From contig NZ_JAMBNS010000014.1 in the NCBI RefSeq assembly GCF_023715225.1, forward strand, positions 1 to 64,000: 64,000 bases of DNA. The letters run 5' to 3'. The notes beneath the pieces were generated by a model that searched no databases, was not told where the DNA came from, and saw nothing but the letters and a program-made list of their open reading frames with translations. Position numbers and translations under genes: made by a program. This stretch comes from Robertmurraya korlensis (GTDB taxonomy: Bacteria; Bacillota; Bacilli; Bacillales; Cytobacillaceae). Positions 8,883 to 17,250 of this stretch are shown piece after piece (within the stretch, counting starts at the first letter, position 1; each line of letters starts with the position of its first letter).

Positions 8883-9467
8883 TCAACTTTCTGACATAGA
8901 AGCAAATGTCCCTAGCACTTCTAAGGAGACTATTTGCTGTTTGCCGTTTTCTTCAGAAACTGTCACTTGAAATATTTGTGTTGTTTCTGGACTTTCAACA
9001 CCCTCGATTTTGTAAACCGTATTTAGTAACACAAGTCCTGTTAACTCCTTGTTTTGAGCTGTCATATACAGCTTTAAGTTATTAATTTTATTTTCAAATT
9101 TGACGTTAGGAATTTCGGGAATACCAGCCGAAGTGAGTTGTCCATAAACTTCATCATTTACATAAGATTTTATTTTTTCATATCGTTCCTTATATGTTTC
9201 AGAATTGTAGTCATATTGAGTTTTAAAGAAGCTTTCAACAACTTTTTTGGCATCGCTGCTATTTGCTAGTTGTTCATCGGTAATAATTCCTTCAGCTTCA
9301 TTCAATCCTGTTTTTAGGCTTTTGATTTCACCCTTTAATTCCTTATTAAGCTCACTGTATTCTTTGTTTTCTTGGCTCTTGCTACTAACATTAAAACCTA
9401 ATGCAACATTAGCGAAAATCGATATTACTAGAGCAAGAGAAATTGTTATAAAAACTTTTGTATTCAC
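8883..9467 (-). CDS. VirB8/TcpC-like bitopic protein
   Basis: A 194-residue protein with a short cytoplasmic start, one membrane anchor (residues 5-25), a coiled-coil stalk (30-65) and an extracellular alpha+beta domain of about 120 residues. The latter begins with KKVVESFFKTQYDY and ends with repeated beta strands. This plan and size match the NTF2-like VirB8 subunit of type IV secretion systems. It is located between the VirB1-like hydrolase and VirD4 genes. Sequence identity to VirB8 is not obvious, so the call rests on topology and operon position. Confidence 0.65.
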   Translation of the reverse strand: MNTKVFITISLALVISIFANVALGFNVSSKSQENKEYSELNKELKGEIKSLKTGLNEAEGIITDEQLANSSDAKKVVESFFKTQYDYNSETYKERYEKIKSYVNDEVYGQLTSAGIPEIPNVKFENKINNLKLYMTAQNKELTGLVLLNTVYKIEGVESPETTQIFQVTVSEENGKQQIVSLEVLGTFASMSES

Positions 9468-9478
9468 TTATTTTCCTC

Positions 9479-10537
9479 CTATTTCACGACACGACCAAAG
9501 CCTGCAAAGTGTTGTTTCCAATAACCTTGATTCCAATTTGAATACCCTATTCCACCATTGTTAGCGTCATACATTCTTTGTTCGTCAATGTATATACCCA
9601 CATGTGTTATTGAACCGGCTGGACGAGTAGGATTAGTACCCTTAAAGAAAATTAAATCCCCCGGTTGTGGTTCGGCTACAGGTATTGAATGAGCGTGTTG
9701 TTCGGCTGCTGTTCTCGGTAGATCGTAACCAATTAGACGATAAGCGTATTGAACCAAACCACTACAATCGAAGCCTACACTTGGGATACTTCCTCCCCAA
9801 CTATAGGGCCAACCGTCATATTTCAATACTTCATTCATTAAAGCCTGATAAACTTCAGGTCCCAGGGCTGAAGCATCTACATTCCCAATACCTCCACCGG
9901 CCCCTGGAGATAGATATTGTTGAACTAACATTACATAGTACATATTTCCGTAAGCGTACCGAAAATTCCCGTTAAAGTCGGCTATAGGATTGCTGTATTT
10001 CACTGTTTTTCCATTTGCTAAATTCTTGGAGAAGTTACTTGCTAACTCAAAGGTGTACTGTTGTCCGTTATTTTTTACATAATTATTAAAACCGGAACCG
10101 AAGTTGTAGCTTTGAACAGGTGACCAAAAATCTAGTCCCTTTGATTTTGCATCGTTAATGACGGATGCAAAGTGTTTTACCCCCACATTAATAGACAAGA
10201 TAGGATCTGTGATAGTGTTTGGAGGAAGCCCAAGAGACTCAGAACTTTGCATTACATCAAGGCCGTTTCCTCCTGTTTCAACCATCATAATTGCTAATAT
10301 CACATCCACGTAATCAGGTATACCTTGTTCTTCTGCAAATTGTCTTACTACTGGCTCCCACGCTAAGACGGCTTCATTCACTCTTGCTGTTCCGGAATTT
10401 CCGGAATTACTCATTAAAGACATAAAACCAACAGCCATTAACATAAAAGAAGATAGCGAAATAATCGCTATCTTCTTTCTATGTTTGACTGCTTGATTCC
10501 CTAAAGATATGGCAACTTTTGCAGTTACAGCAGCCAT
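9479..10537 (-). CDS. VirB1-like cell wall hydrolase (lysozyme-like plus NlpC/P60)
   Basis: A 352-residue bifunctional peptidoglycan hydrolase of the CwlT type. It has an N-terminal membrane anchor (residues 20-42). A lysozyme-like domain (60-205) carries IMMVETGGNG, with its catalytic Glu near 84. A C-terminal NlpC/P60 endopeptidase carries FDCSGLVQYAY (Cys near 256) and THVGIYID (His near 312). Such enzymes open the Gram-positive wall for the transfer channel. It has a start overlapping the stop of the EssB-like gene. All expected catalytic residues of the NlpC domain are visible. Confidence 0.92.
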   Translation of the reverse strand: MAAVTAKVAISLGNQAVKHRKKIAIISLSSFMLMAVGFMSLMSNSGNSGTARVNEAVLAWEPVVRQFAEEQGIPDYVDVILAIMMVETGGNGLDVMQSSESLGLPPNTITDPILSINVGVKHFASVINDAKSKGLDFWSPVQSYNFGSGFNNYVKNNGQQYTFELASNFSKNLANGKTVKYSNPIADFNGNFRYAYGNMYYVMLVQQYLSPGAGGGIGNVDASALGPEVYQALMNEVLKYDGWPYSWGGSIPSVGFDCSGLVQYAYRLIGYDLPRTAAEQHAHSIPVAEPQPGDLIFFKGTNPTRPAGSITHVGIYIDEQRMYDANNGGIGYSNWNQGYWKQHFAGFGRVVK

Positions 10538-11949
10538 TAAGCATCCATCCCTATTTTTTCATTTAACTTTATAAGCTTTTGTTGCAATTCAACAAGCTTA
10601 TTTTCTAACTGCTTGATTTCTTCCTCCCTTTTCAAGGTATCGCTTTCTTCTTCCTCTAATGTATCTGTTTGTTTTAGAGTAGCAATTTGTTCATTTAAGT
10701 TTTTAATATTAATCTCGAACTCAGCCTTTTTAACGTATTGATCTAGTTCCTTAATTTCCTTATCACTTAACTTAAACACACCTGAATTGTCTACTTTAAG
10801 CCTCTCTAATACACTATTTGCATTTTCAAAGTTGTCATGTTCTAGAAAAGCTAAAGCCAATCTTTTAAGTGTGTCCTTATCCTCAATTAATGGTGCCTTG
10901 GCAATTAAATTTTCCGAATCAAAATCAACTATCTCTTTTTCAAAATTTAAAAATGTTGAATTGGATTTCAACTCTAAAATTTTCTCTTTTTGACCTGTTT
11001 TATAAAGATGATTTACAACTTCCTTTTCGATTGTTTTATCATAGTCTATGGCATCATCATACTTCCCAGCTTGAACTAACATTTTTGCAATGACGGACGG
11101 ATCTTCTTCTTTATCTTTCATTATTTTTACTGCCTTTTCGGTATCACCACTTGCTACAGCAAGTGTTAATTCATTCTCTAGTTTCGATGCTGCTAACTCT
11201 GTCTTAAATTCTGCAGCAACATTTTTTTCAACTTGTTTTATCCCTCCGGCAAATAATAGAACCAACAACAAAGCACCCAGGCCCCAAAGATAAATCTTCC
11301 TTTTAAAGCCCTTTTTACGGCTATCTTCTTTAAATTGAGCTTTTTCATAAAAGCTTGATTGCTCTTTCTCTAATTCAACATCAACCAAGGTTTTTAAGTC
11401 TGCAAACGAAGTTGTAGCATTCACAGCAAACATAAATTCGTTATTTTCTTTTCGTAATAAATTATCCTTATTAATTAAAAACCTCTTGTAAGAATGCTTA
11501 TCACTAAAGAATCCTAATACGAATAACTTATACTGATCTAACGTGCTTATATCTTTGTTATAAGGAAGATAACCATTTGAACGATAGAGGACTTTTATAT
11601 CTTTAAAATTCTTAAAGAAAATATTATTCAAATCTAAATAAGTCATTCCATCGGATTCTAACAATGGATCTATTTCTAATAGATTTTTTATTAACTGAAG
11701 TTTAATAACTGGAACATATCTTTTTGCCTTTTCTAAAGGCTCATATCCCTCTGGAAGACTATAAACTAGATAAACTTTATTATTTTGGCGACTTATGCTT
11801 TCTATATCAAAAAAACCTGGTAGCGCATGCTCCAAGTCCTCAATTTGATCTAAACTAGTAACCTTTGTAAACTTTTCGTCAATCTCAATCTTGTATTCTC
11901 TCTTATTGACATAAAGAGTAAGGTTATCCATCATCGTTATTTTTTTCAT
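10537..11949 (-). CDS. EssB/YukC-like pseudokinase membrane protein
   Basis: A 470-residue protein. The N-terminal 200 residues resemble the EssB/YukC pseudokinase domain: a LVYSLPEGYEPL strand pair, TYLDLNNIFFKNFKDIKVLYR and a following LPY...LDQYKLFVLGFFS block. A basic linker precedes one membrane segment (residues 220-238). After it comes a helical repeat region with a TPR-like look (245-390) and a C-terminal coiled coil (395-470). EssB/YukC is a core subunit of type VII secretion systems, but here the gene lies between VirB4 and VirB1. The family link is my pattern recognition and needs a profile search. Confidence 0.6.
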   Translation of the reverse strand: MKKITMMDNLTLYVNKREYKIEIDEKFTKVTSLDQIEDLEHALPGFFDIESISRQNNKVYLVYSLPEGYEPLEKAKRYVPVIKLQLIKNLLEIDPLLESDGMTYLDLNNIFFKNFKDIKVLYRSNGYLPYNKDISTLDQYKLFVLGFFSDKHSYKRFLINKDNLLRKENNEFMFAVNATTSFADLKTLVDVELEKEQSSFYEKAQFKEDSRKKGFKRKIYLWGLGALLLVLLFAGGIKQVEKNVAAEFKTELAASKLENELTLAVASGDTEKAVKIMKDKEEDPSVIAKMLVQAGKYDDAIDYDKTIEKEVVNHLYKTGQKEKILELKSNSTFLNFEKEIVDFDSENLIAKAPLIEDKDTLKRLALAFLEHDNFENANSVLERLKVDNSGVFKLSDKEIKELDQYVKKAEFEINIKNLNEQIATLKQTDTLEEEESDTLKREEEIKQLENKLVELQQKLIKLNEKIGMDA

Positions 11950-13932
11950 TTAAAATCCCTCGACTTTATTTAGTTCATGAGTTATTTGATTGATTTCATT
12001 CTGTGAAAGAAGGACTTTATCTGACCAATCAGGCAACTCCTTTGCGCTACGTCCGGTCTTTTCTTCGTACTTTTTAGGATTTAATAATCTTAATTCCTCT
12101 TCAGTAAGGACAACTTTTAACAATGCTCTTTGAGCTCCATAAAGAATTAGTGCTTCACCTTGTTTTTTAGCTTGCAGGAAGTGAATTTCTTTATCAGATA
12201 AAGGAATCTTTAATCGATCAATAACCTGATTAACTTCACTAGGTTCAAATCCAAACATAATCTTTGTATAACTGTTTCCTACAATAGCTTCACCTATGCC
12301 GTTAAGAGCATCTAGAAGATCCTGAATTTGTTGAGTGGTTACAGTAGCACCAGCATTGTATTTCCTAAAACGCTTGTATGCTTGGAAAAAGAAATCTGCA
12401 CTTTCAGGATTCTTTAATAAAAAGTGGAATTCATCACAGAATAATTCGTCTGAACGAGACTTATTACTTGTTATTAGCTCCCATAAATAACTAAACGTAT
12501 TTAGATATGCTGCTGCTTGGATCTCCTTCTCTGTTTGCAACGGCTTTAAATTAAAGGAAATAAGCTTTGAGCTTAAATCAACGTTAGTGTATCCGTTAAA
12601 TAAGGTACTTGAACCTTCAACCATGTCTTCTAAAATAAAACAATATCGTTCAATCAATTTATACTTTTCTATGTCTGTTTCTTTTAGTGCTTTTAAAGCT
12701 TTAAGATGGTCATTTAAAATTGGCCAGTCCTCTTTTTCCATTAGGTCTAAGTCTTTCTTTTCTCTAAAAACCCCATACAACTTCATGGACTCGTTTGAAA
12801 TAATGGACAATTGGACCTGATCCATTTCCGGCATGTTAACTTTATGGAACCCTTTTAATCTATTTACCTTTTGACGAATTAAATTATCTACTTCGGTATC
12901 AGTTAGTTGTCGAACCCTTGATATATTGTCATCATCTGAATCTAGAGCTTGCGATAAAATCTCATAAGAGTTCATACGAGTGGCACTTGCGCTAGAAAGG
13001 TCAATTACAGTTCCACCAAATTTTAATACATCTTCTGAATACTCATCTTCCGGATCGATGATATAAATATTGTCTTCCCCTTCAGCAATCTTCCTGAAGA
13101 TATTACTTTTTAGATAGGTGGATTTCCCACCACCTGAAGTACCTAAAACAATTTTATTTCGGTTTAACGTTCTTCCTCTATCTTTATAATCAATTGCAAT
13201 CCAGGAATTTGTTTCTTTATTAATTCCTTCAATAGTTGAGGTTGGTGTTAAATCGCAAATTTCATTATCATCAAACGGGAAAAAAGAGCTTGCGCTGACA
13301 GTATTTGTCATTGCATAGGTATATTCTTTCAATTCATTTAGACCTATTGGGAAGGATGAAAAATAAGCATCATCAATTCTTCTATAAGGCGTTATTCCTT
13401 TTAAGTTAATCTTGATTAATACACGATTTAAACTCTCTTCTAAAGACTTTAGTTCAGCTTCCGAGTGAGCTTGTAACAAGATATATGTGTAAAGGTATAT
13501 AAAAGCACTTTTTTCATCTAAAGACTGTTCTAACTGCTTCTTAGCTGTCGATAACTCCCTTTTAATTTGCTCTCTTCTCATGTGATCTAATGTCTTTAAT
13601 AGTTCAGCTTCTTTATTCTTTACCGTTTCGTTATAATGCCTGTTTAAAATTTCTCCATTTGCTGGTTCCAGATGTTGGGTTATTGTAATATTCCCCTTCA
13701 ACCTTTTTAAAGGAGATAACCAATTCCCTGTAGGTTCTGAAGGATAACTTAATATGACATATGGTTTTATATAGTTACCACTAGAAGCGATATATTCTCT
13801 ATTTAATTCAAAGACAAAAGGGTAACGACTCTCTACGACATCTTTATCAATCAGTCCTTCAAGTTGATTTTCTTCCTTTGCCTTTGGTTCATTCTTTTGC
13901 TTCGTTCCGAATAAAGCTGATAAAACATTCAT
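11950..13932 (-). CDS. VirB4/TrbE-type conjugation ATPase
   Basis: A 660-residue motor ATPase of type IV secretion. Walker A is LGTSGGGKSTY near residue 265 and Walker B is ELFCDEFHFLL near residue 499, with a following TTQQIQDLL block typical of VirB4. The N-terminal 230 residues hold the CagE/TrbE-like domain, but the very first part of that domain appears to be encoded by the preceding small gene (13947-14540). It lies in tight order with the EssB-like gene (one-base gap). The family assignment is secure. Confidence 0.95.
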   Translation of the reverse strand: MNVLSALFGTKQKNEPKAKEENQLEGLIDKDVVESRYPFVFELNREYIASSGNYIKPYVILSYPSEPTGNWLSPLKRLKGNITITQHLEPANGEILNRHYNETVKNKEAELLKTLDHMRREQIKRELSTAKKQLEQSLDEKSAFIYLYTYILLQAHSEAELKSLEESLNRVLIKINLKGITPYRRIDDAYFSSFPIGLNELKEYTYAMTNTVSASSFFPFDDNEICDLTPTSTIEGINKETNSWIAIDYKDRGRTLNRNKIVLGTSGGGKSTYLKSNIFRKIAEGEDNIYIIDPEDEYSEDVLKFGGTVIDLSSASATRMNSYEILSQALDSDDDNISRVRQLTDTEVDNLIRQKVNRLKGFHKVNMPEMDQVQLSIISNESMKLYGVFREKKDLDLMEKEDWPILNDHLKALKALKETDIEKYKLIERYCFILEDMVEGSSTLFNGYTNVDLSSKLISFNLKPLQTEKEIQAAAYLNTFSYLWELITSNKSRSDELFCDEFHFLLKNPESADFFFQAYKRFRKYNAGATVTTQQIQDLLDALNGIGEAIVGNSYTKIMFGFEPSEVNQVIDRLKIPLSDKEIHFLQAKKQGEALILYGAQRALLKVVLTEEELRLLNPKKYEEKTGRSAKELPDWSDKVLLSQNEINQITHELNKVEGF

Positions 13933-13946
13933 AATTTCACCTACTA

Positions 13947-14540
13947 TTAATTTTGATAGATTGATGTTTTGTAATCTAAAAATTGGTGTAAAACTGATAG
14001 GGCCTCGTTTGCGCTTAATACTTCTTGTTGACTATCGTATGCGTTCAAAACTTGATGAATCGCTCTCATGATTTCCTCTCTCTTTTCCGTTAACTTGATT
14101 TCGGCTTCATGCAGGTATTCAAGGGTAGGCTTCTTTAATTTCTCTTTAAGAACAATAAAGTGAGCTTTAACGGCCATGTTTAGATCTGTTTCTGTTTTTT
14201 GGTATTCATATAAGTAGCTCGCTCTTAATTGCCTCAAATTTTCGTTTACGTCCTGATCTTGACTAGATTTAATATGCTGGACCTTCCATTTCCTTAAATA
14301 ATCACCCATTTTAATTGGCATCGTCATAGAGACAGTTTGGGGGCGATAATGAATATTTTGAGCCAAAAATGCTCCATATTCATCAAAGATTGAGTTTTGT
14401 TCGTAAAGGGATAACAAATCAAAATTCACACCTTTTACTTTTATCATGGTGACTAGAGCATGTTCCTTTAAATAAATAAAATCAGAATATACACCCTCGA
14501 TTGGACTTATATCATTGAAGGAAGTTTCTTTCTCGCTCAA
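13947..14540 (-). CDS. TrsD-like protein, VirB4 N-terminal-like domain
   Basis: A 197-residue soluble protein that starts with a stretch (GVYSDFIYLKEHALVTMIKVKGVNFDLLS) resembling the extreme N-terminus of VirB4/TrsE ATPases, then a helical region. It lacks a nucleotide-binding motif. In staphylococcal-type transfer operons a separate TrsD protein occupies this position just before TrsE. The most likely start is TTG at 14540, eight bases after AGGAG; a GTG at 14549 overlaps the ribosome site. It probably works with VirB4. Confidence 0.65.
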   Translation of the reverse strand: MSEKETSFNDISPIEGVYSDFIYLKEHALVTMIKVKGVNFDLLSLYEQNSIFDEYGAFLAQNIHYRPQTVSMTMPIKMGDYLRKWKVQHIKSSQDQDVNENLRQLRASYLYEYQKTETDLNMAVKAHFIVLKEKLKKPTLEYLHEAEIKLTEKREEIMRAIHQVLNAYDSQQEVLSANEALSVLHQFLDYKTSIYQN

Positions 14541-14558
14541 ATTATTCACTCCTAAACA

Positions 14559-14951
14559 TTATTGATCTAAAAATCTACTTTTTGGTTTTACAAAGTAGAT
14601 TTTCTTTTTCTTCTGATAATCAAGAATCTCTTTTATAAAATCTTTTGAACGTATGTTTTCTCTATATTTCACTGGTCTATAGTTCACGTAAATAACTGGA
14701 ATAACAATGATAAATACAATAAAAAATGCTTTAATAAGCCAAAAAACAATTGAGTTATAAGGTGGAATAAATCCGATTCCGGCTGAGATTAATAATGCTG
14801 GAAAAACGTACAATAGTAACTCTTTTAAAGTCATGTTTGCTAAGATTTTATACTGATTATCAACATTTTTCGGGAAGAACCATTTACGTCCTCTTTTACC
14901 ATTTGAATCAATCATTTCTAATAGTGCTTGCTTAACTTGTTCTTGATCCAT
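14559..14951 (-). CDS. PrgI/VirB3-like inner membrane protein (TrsC-like)
   Basis: A 130-residue protein with a cytoplasmic N-terminus (about 48 residues), two closely spaced membrane segments (52-70 and 76-95) and a basic C-terminal tail (YRPVKYRENIRSKDF). This matches the size, topology and gene order (just before the VirB4 genes) of PrgI/TrsC/VirB3-like proteins. The start ATG has GGAGAAGG. A hairpin terminator lies just upstream, between it and the pilin gene. Confidence 0.7.
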   Translation of the reverse strand: MDQEQVKQALLEMIDSNGKRGRKWFFPKNVDNQYKILANMTLKELLLYVFPALLISAGIGFIPPYNSIVFWLIKAFFIVFIIVIPVIYVNYRPVKYRENIRSKDFIKEILDYQKKKKIYFVKPKSRFLDQ

Positions 14952-14980
14952 AAGATACCTTCTCCTTTATAAATAAAGAA

Positions 14981-15004
14981 AGAGAAAGCAAAAATGCTTT
15001 CTCT
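14981..15004 (-). terminator. Attenuating terminator after the pilin gene
   Basis: AGAGAAAGC/GCTTTCTCT forms a 9-bp stem followed on the minus strand by TTTCTTTATTT. It lies 10 bases after the VirB2-like gene. Partial termination here would give more pilin than downstream channel proteins. Confidence 0.6.
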
Positions 15005-15014
15005 AGAGTTTGTT

Positions 15015-15368
15015 TTATACGAATAACGAGTACACCCAAGGAATAATCCAAATTAACGCTGCTGATGCTGCAATGGCTGCAAGAACCCCACCAATACTTT
15101 TCCACATTTCATTTTTAACATGAGGATCATCGATTCCTGGTAAGTGTTTCACAACAATTTTCAATGCTGCTGCAATACCAACAACAACAACAATTCCTGT
15201 TAACACGGTTTGAAATGCTGTAGCACCACTTTTTAACTTTGTTTGAACTGAACTTGTTGACTCTGCTGCAAATCCAATTTCCGGAGCTATCAAAAACATA
15301 AAACATGAAAATGCCAATATAGTAATTGCTTTTATAGATTCTTTATTTAATTTCTTAATTGATAACAT
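15015..15368 (-). CDS. VirB2/TrbC/CagC-like pilin precursor
   Basis: A 117-residue protein with a long cleavable signal peptide (cut probably after GFA near residue 34), a short extracellular part and two hydrophobic helices. The helices (58-75 and 92-110) are joined by a charged cytoplasmic loop (KHLPGIDDPHVKNE). This is the standard build of VirB2-type pilins of Gram-positive transfer systems. It has a strong GGGGAG ribosome site. A terminator directly downstream suggests it is expressed more strongly than the genes after it. Confidence 0.75.
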   Translation of the reverse strand: MLSIKKLNKESIKAITILAFSCFMFLIAPEIGFAAESTSSVQTKLKSGATAFQTVLTGIVVVVGIAAALKIVVKHLPGIDDPHVKNEMWKSIGGVLAAIAASAALIWIIPWVYSLFV

Positions 15369-15524
15369 ATATTTCTCCCCTACCTACAAGCGACTTGGAT
15401 TACACTTGCTTTCATTAGTATTTTTTCTAAATATTTTAATTCCTGATGATTCATAAACCCTTCCGAACCATTCAAAACCTATTAGGAGGACCCTTTGAGG
15501 TTACGAAAGGTTCGAAAGAATCAT

Positions 15525-15556
15525 AGCCTTCTAAGCTTTCAGAAGGCTTATTTTTC
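15525..15556 (+). terminator. Plus-strand hairpin with T tract inside the 229-bp gap
   Basis: AGCCTTCT/AGAAGGCT with an 8-base loop followed by TATTTTTC, readable as a terminator on the plus strand, antisense to the transfer operon. The gap 15369-15597 has no convincing gene. A plus-strand GGAGGACCCTTTG could start a short basic peptide, but support is weak. Confidence 0.35.
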
Positions 15557-15597
15557 TAGTAGTAAGCCTTCATTGAGACGTATCTAATCAATGGTTT

Positions 15598-15744
15598 TTA
15601 TAATTTCGGAACCATCCTTTGGAACCTAGAAGTTACTAAATCAAAAAGTTCCGGAAACGCTACTGAACACAATGCGACTAAACTAGCTATAACTAAAGTC
15701 GACCCAATGAACCAATAAGTTCGATTAGTATTCTGTTCCAACAT
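15598..15744 (-). CDS. 48-residue membrane micro-protein, paralogue of the next gene
   Basis: Starts MLEQNTNRTYWFIGSTLVIA: a 10-residue polar head, one membrane segment and an amphipathic tail (PELFDLVTSRFQ). It is clearly paralogous to the upstream 62-residue protein, which starts MLDQNTDRFYWMIGAVIVV. The ATG follows that gene's stop by three bases and has no ribosome site of its own, so translation is probably coupled. Size and the pattern short head, helix, then LF..(V/I).(S/T).F recall Flp/Tad-type pilins, but the processing site is not evident. Confidence 0.65.
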   Translation of the reverse strand: MLEQNTNRTYWFIGSTLVIASLVALCSVAFPELFDLVTSRFQRMVPKL

Positions 15745-15747
15745 AAT

Positions 15748-15936
15748 TTATTGGAAGAAATTCATTAAAGAATCGATTGGAAGATGAACAAAACCGGCTG
15801 TTAACGTGTTAGTGAATTTTGTAATTACTGAGTTAAAAAGATTTACGAATCCAACTTTTGAAGCAGCTATTAATAAAGCAACAACGATAACGGCTCCAAT
15901 CATCCAATAAAATCGGTCTGTATTTTGATCTAACAT
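15748..15936 (-). CDS. 62-residue membrane micro-protein, Flp-pilin-like
   Basis: The start chosen is the ATG at 15936, because AGGAGTGG lies eight bases before it and the resulting start MLDQNTDRFYW aligns with the start of the downstream paralogue. One membrane segment covers residues 11-28, followed by LFNSVITKFTNTL and a hydrophobic tail. It sits between the Tad-like genes and the VirB2-like pilin gene. It could be a structural pilin for the Tad-like part, or a small channel subunit. No database family is recognised. Confidence 0.65.
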   Translation of the reverse strand: MLDQNTDRFYWMIGAVIVVALLIAASKVGFVNLFNSVITKFTNTLTAGFVHLPIDSLMNFFQ

Positions 15937-16028
15937 TTTATACCACTCCTGTTTTTTAGTTTTATTTTTCACTTTTTTTATTAAAGGGAAAGTATAAACC
16001 CGGATTTACCAACATTTGCAAGATTCCT

Positions 16029-16112
16029 TTATTGATAGACAATTACAACATAAATAAATGCAATTACAACAACTGCTGTATTAAACAATAGTTGAGGCTT
16101 AGCATTATGCAT
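16029..16112 (-). CDS. 27-residue membrane micro-protein
   Basis: MHNAKPQLLFNTAVVVIAFI plus seven more residues: a nine-residue polar start and a single hydrophobic helix filling the rest. A GGGGA ribosome site lies about ten bases before the ATG. It is placed in the same row as the two other micro-proteins between TadE-like and pilin genes. It is very short, but the ribosome site, hydrophobic pattern and position support a real gene. Confidence 0.5.
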   Translation of the reverse strand: MHNAKPQLLFNTAVVVIAFIYVVIVYQ

Positions 16113-16143
16113 TTAATATATCCCCTTCCTTAGGCTCAACTTG

Positions 16144-16506
16144 CTATCTTATTTGCGAAATAGCAGTACCTTTAACAGATATATCCTTACTTAAAAGAGG
16201 TAGAAAGAAAAAATCATGTTTTGTATTAATTGTGTAAGTTACTTCATTACCAAACGCTAATTGTTGACTCATTTGTGAGCTTTGCACTTTGAATTTACCC
16301 TTGTAATGCTCTTGGTTAAAAGTATTTATTTTGTTATTCGCTTCGCTTGTAAGTCCTCCATTTCTTTCTATTTGGTAGTTAACGTATTGTTTAAATTCGT
16401 TAGCATGATTGATTTCAGAGAAAAATAACGCTAAAGATACCATTGAAAATATAATGAATAAGGAAATGTAAAGTTTCCCTACTTCCATAACTGAACCTTC
16501 TAACAT
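16144..16506 (-). CDS. TadE-like pseudopilin, second copy
   Basis: A 120-residue protein with a membrane segment at residues 10-30 starting right after a short head (MLEGSVMEVGK), and an extracellular beta-rich C-terminal domain. Length and build match TadE/TadF-type minor pseudopilins. It is the gene directly downstream of the TadC-like gene and has AAGGGGGG as ribosome site. It differs in sequence from the other TadE-like protein at 19277-19660. Assignment is by topology and context. Confidence 0.5.
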   Translation of the reverse strand: MLEGSVMEVGKLYISLFIIFSMVSLALFFSEINHANEFKQYVNYQIERNGGLTSEANNKINTFNQEHYKGKFKVQSSQMSQQLAFGNEVTYTINTKHDFFFLPLLSKDISVKGTAISQIR

Positions 16507-16518
16507 AGAACGCCCCCC

Positions 16519-17250
16519 TTAAAATAACCCTTCAGACAAAGCTTCAGAAATCATACAGATCGCATAACCTAACGTAATAACAAAACTCGACATAGTTAGC
16601 TTAGTAGGATACAATGCAAATTTTCTAAGCTTATACGTAATAATCTCGTCAACACCTTCAAATAATTGATCACTAGAGAGTTGACCAAGTTCCATAATGA
16701 TAGATTGATCATACGTATTTTGTTGGAAGTCATATAAAGTAGTCATAAATAATATAGAGCTGTCAGTACCTGAAGCATCCTTTGCAAATCTAACAAACGG
16801 AATTTCCGAGTTTGGGTATTCGTTCATTTCAATTAACAATCGTTCTAACGCTCGCTTAACGTGACTATCTTCTAAACGATCCAATAATCTTGTAAATACG
16901 CTGTATAAAGTTGCATCCGTTTGTAATAAATATGGGATTAGCATTCTAGTAAACTTTGCATATTGAAGCTGTTTTTCAAAGTTAAAGTTTCCATAGAACT
17001 TTTTTGCACGATTATATTCGTTCCACCACAGGAATCCACTAATAACTACACCAGCTAAAGCCCACCACCATTGAGTAAATAAGGCAGCTAAAATTAAAGG
17101 GAAACCCAATAGAATGGCCCTCAAAAATCTTTTCTTTTGGTACTTAATAAATCTGTCTTCAGTGAAGCCCATTTCTTTACACATGTCGTAAAGATTATGT
17201 TCTGCAATTCGTATCCAAAAGCTCGTTTTACCTTGTACTTGCTCACTCAT
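16519..17250 (-). CDS. TadC-like type II/IV secretion membrane protein
   Basis: A 243-residue protein with a pair of membrane segments near residues 48-85 and one near the C-terminus (MSSFVITLGYAICMI). In between is a helical T2SF-type cytoplasmic domain (RMLIPYLLQTDATLYSVFTR). This is the platform protein type of Tad/type II systems. It overlaps the stop of the TadB-like gene as ATGA and has GGAGGTGAAAG. The pair TadB/TadC next to the VirB11/TadA ATPase is the Tad gene order. Confidence 0.7.
   Translation of the reverse strand: MSEQVQGKTSFWIRIAEHNLYDMCKEMGFTEDRFIKYQKKRFLRAILLGFPLILAALFTQWWWALAGVVISGFLWWNEYNRAKKFYGNFNFEKQLQYAKFTRMLIPYLLQTDATLYSVFTRLLDRLEDSHVKRALERLLIEMNEYPNSEIPFVRFAKDASGTDSSILFMTTLYDFQQNTYDQSIIMELGQLSSDQLFEGVDEIITYKLRKFALYPTKLTMSSFVITLGYAICMISEALSEGLF

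Noticed and set aside
15440..15600. Basic 30-residue peptide on the plus strand behind GGAGGACCCTTTG
   Set aside because: Antisense to the operon, overlapping a terminator hairpin, without any sign of conservation that can be seen here.
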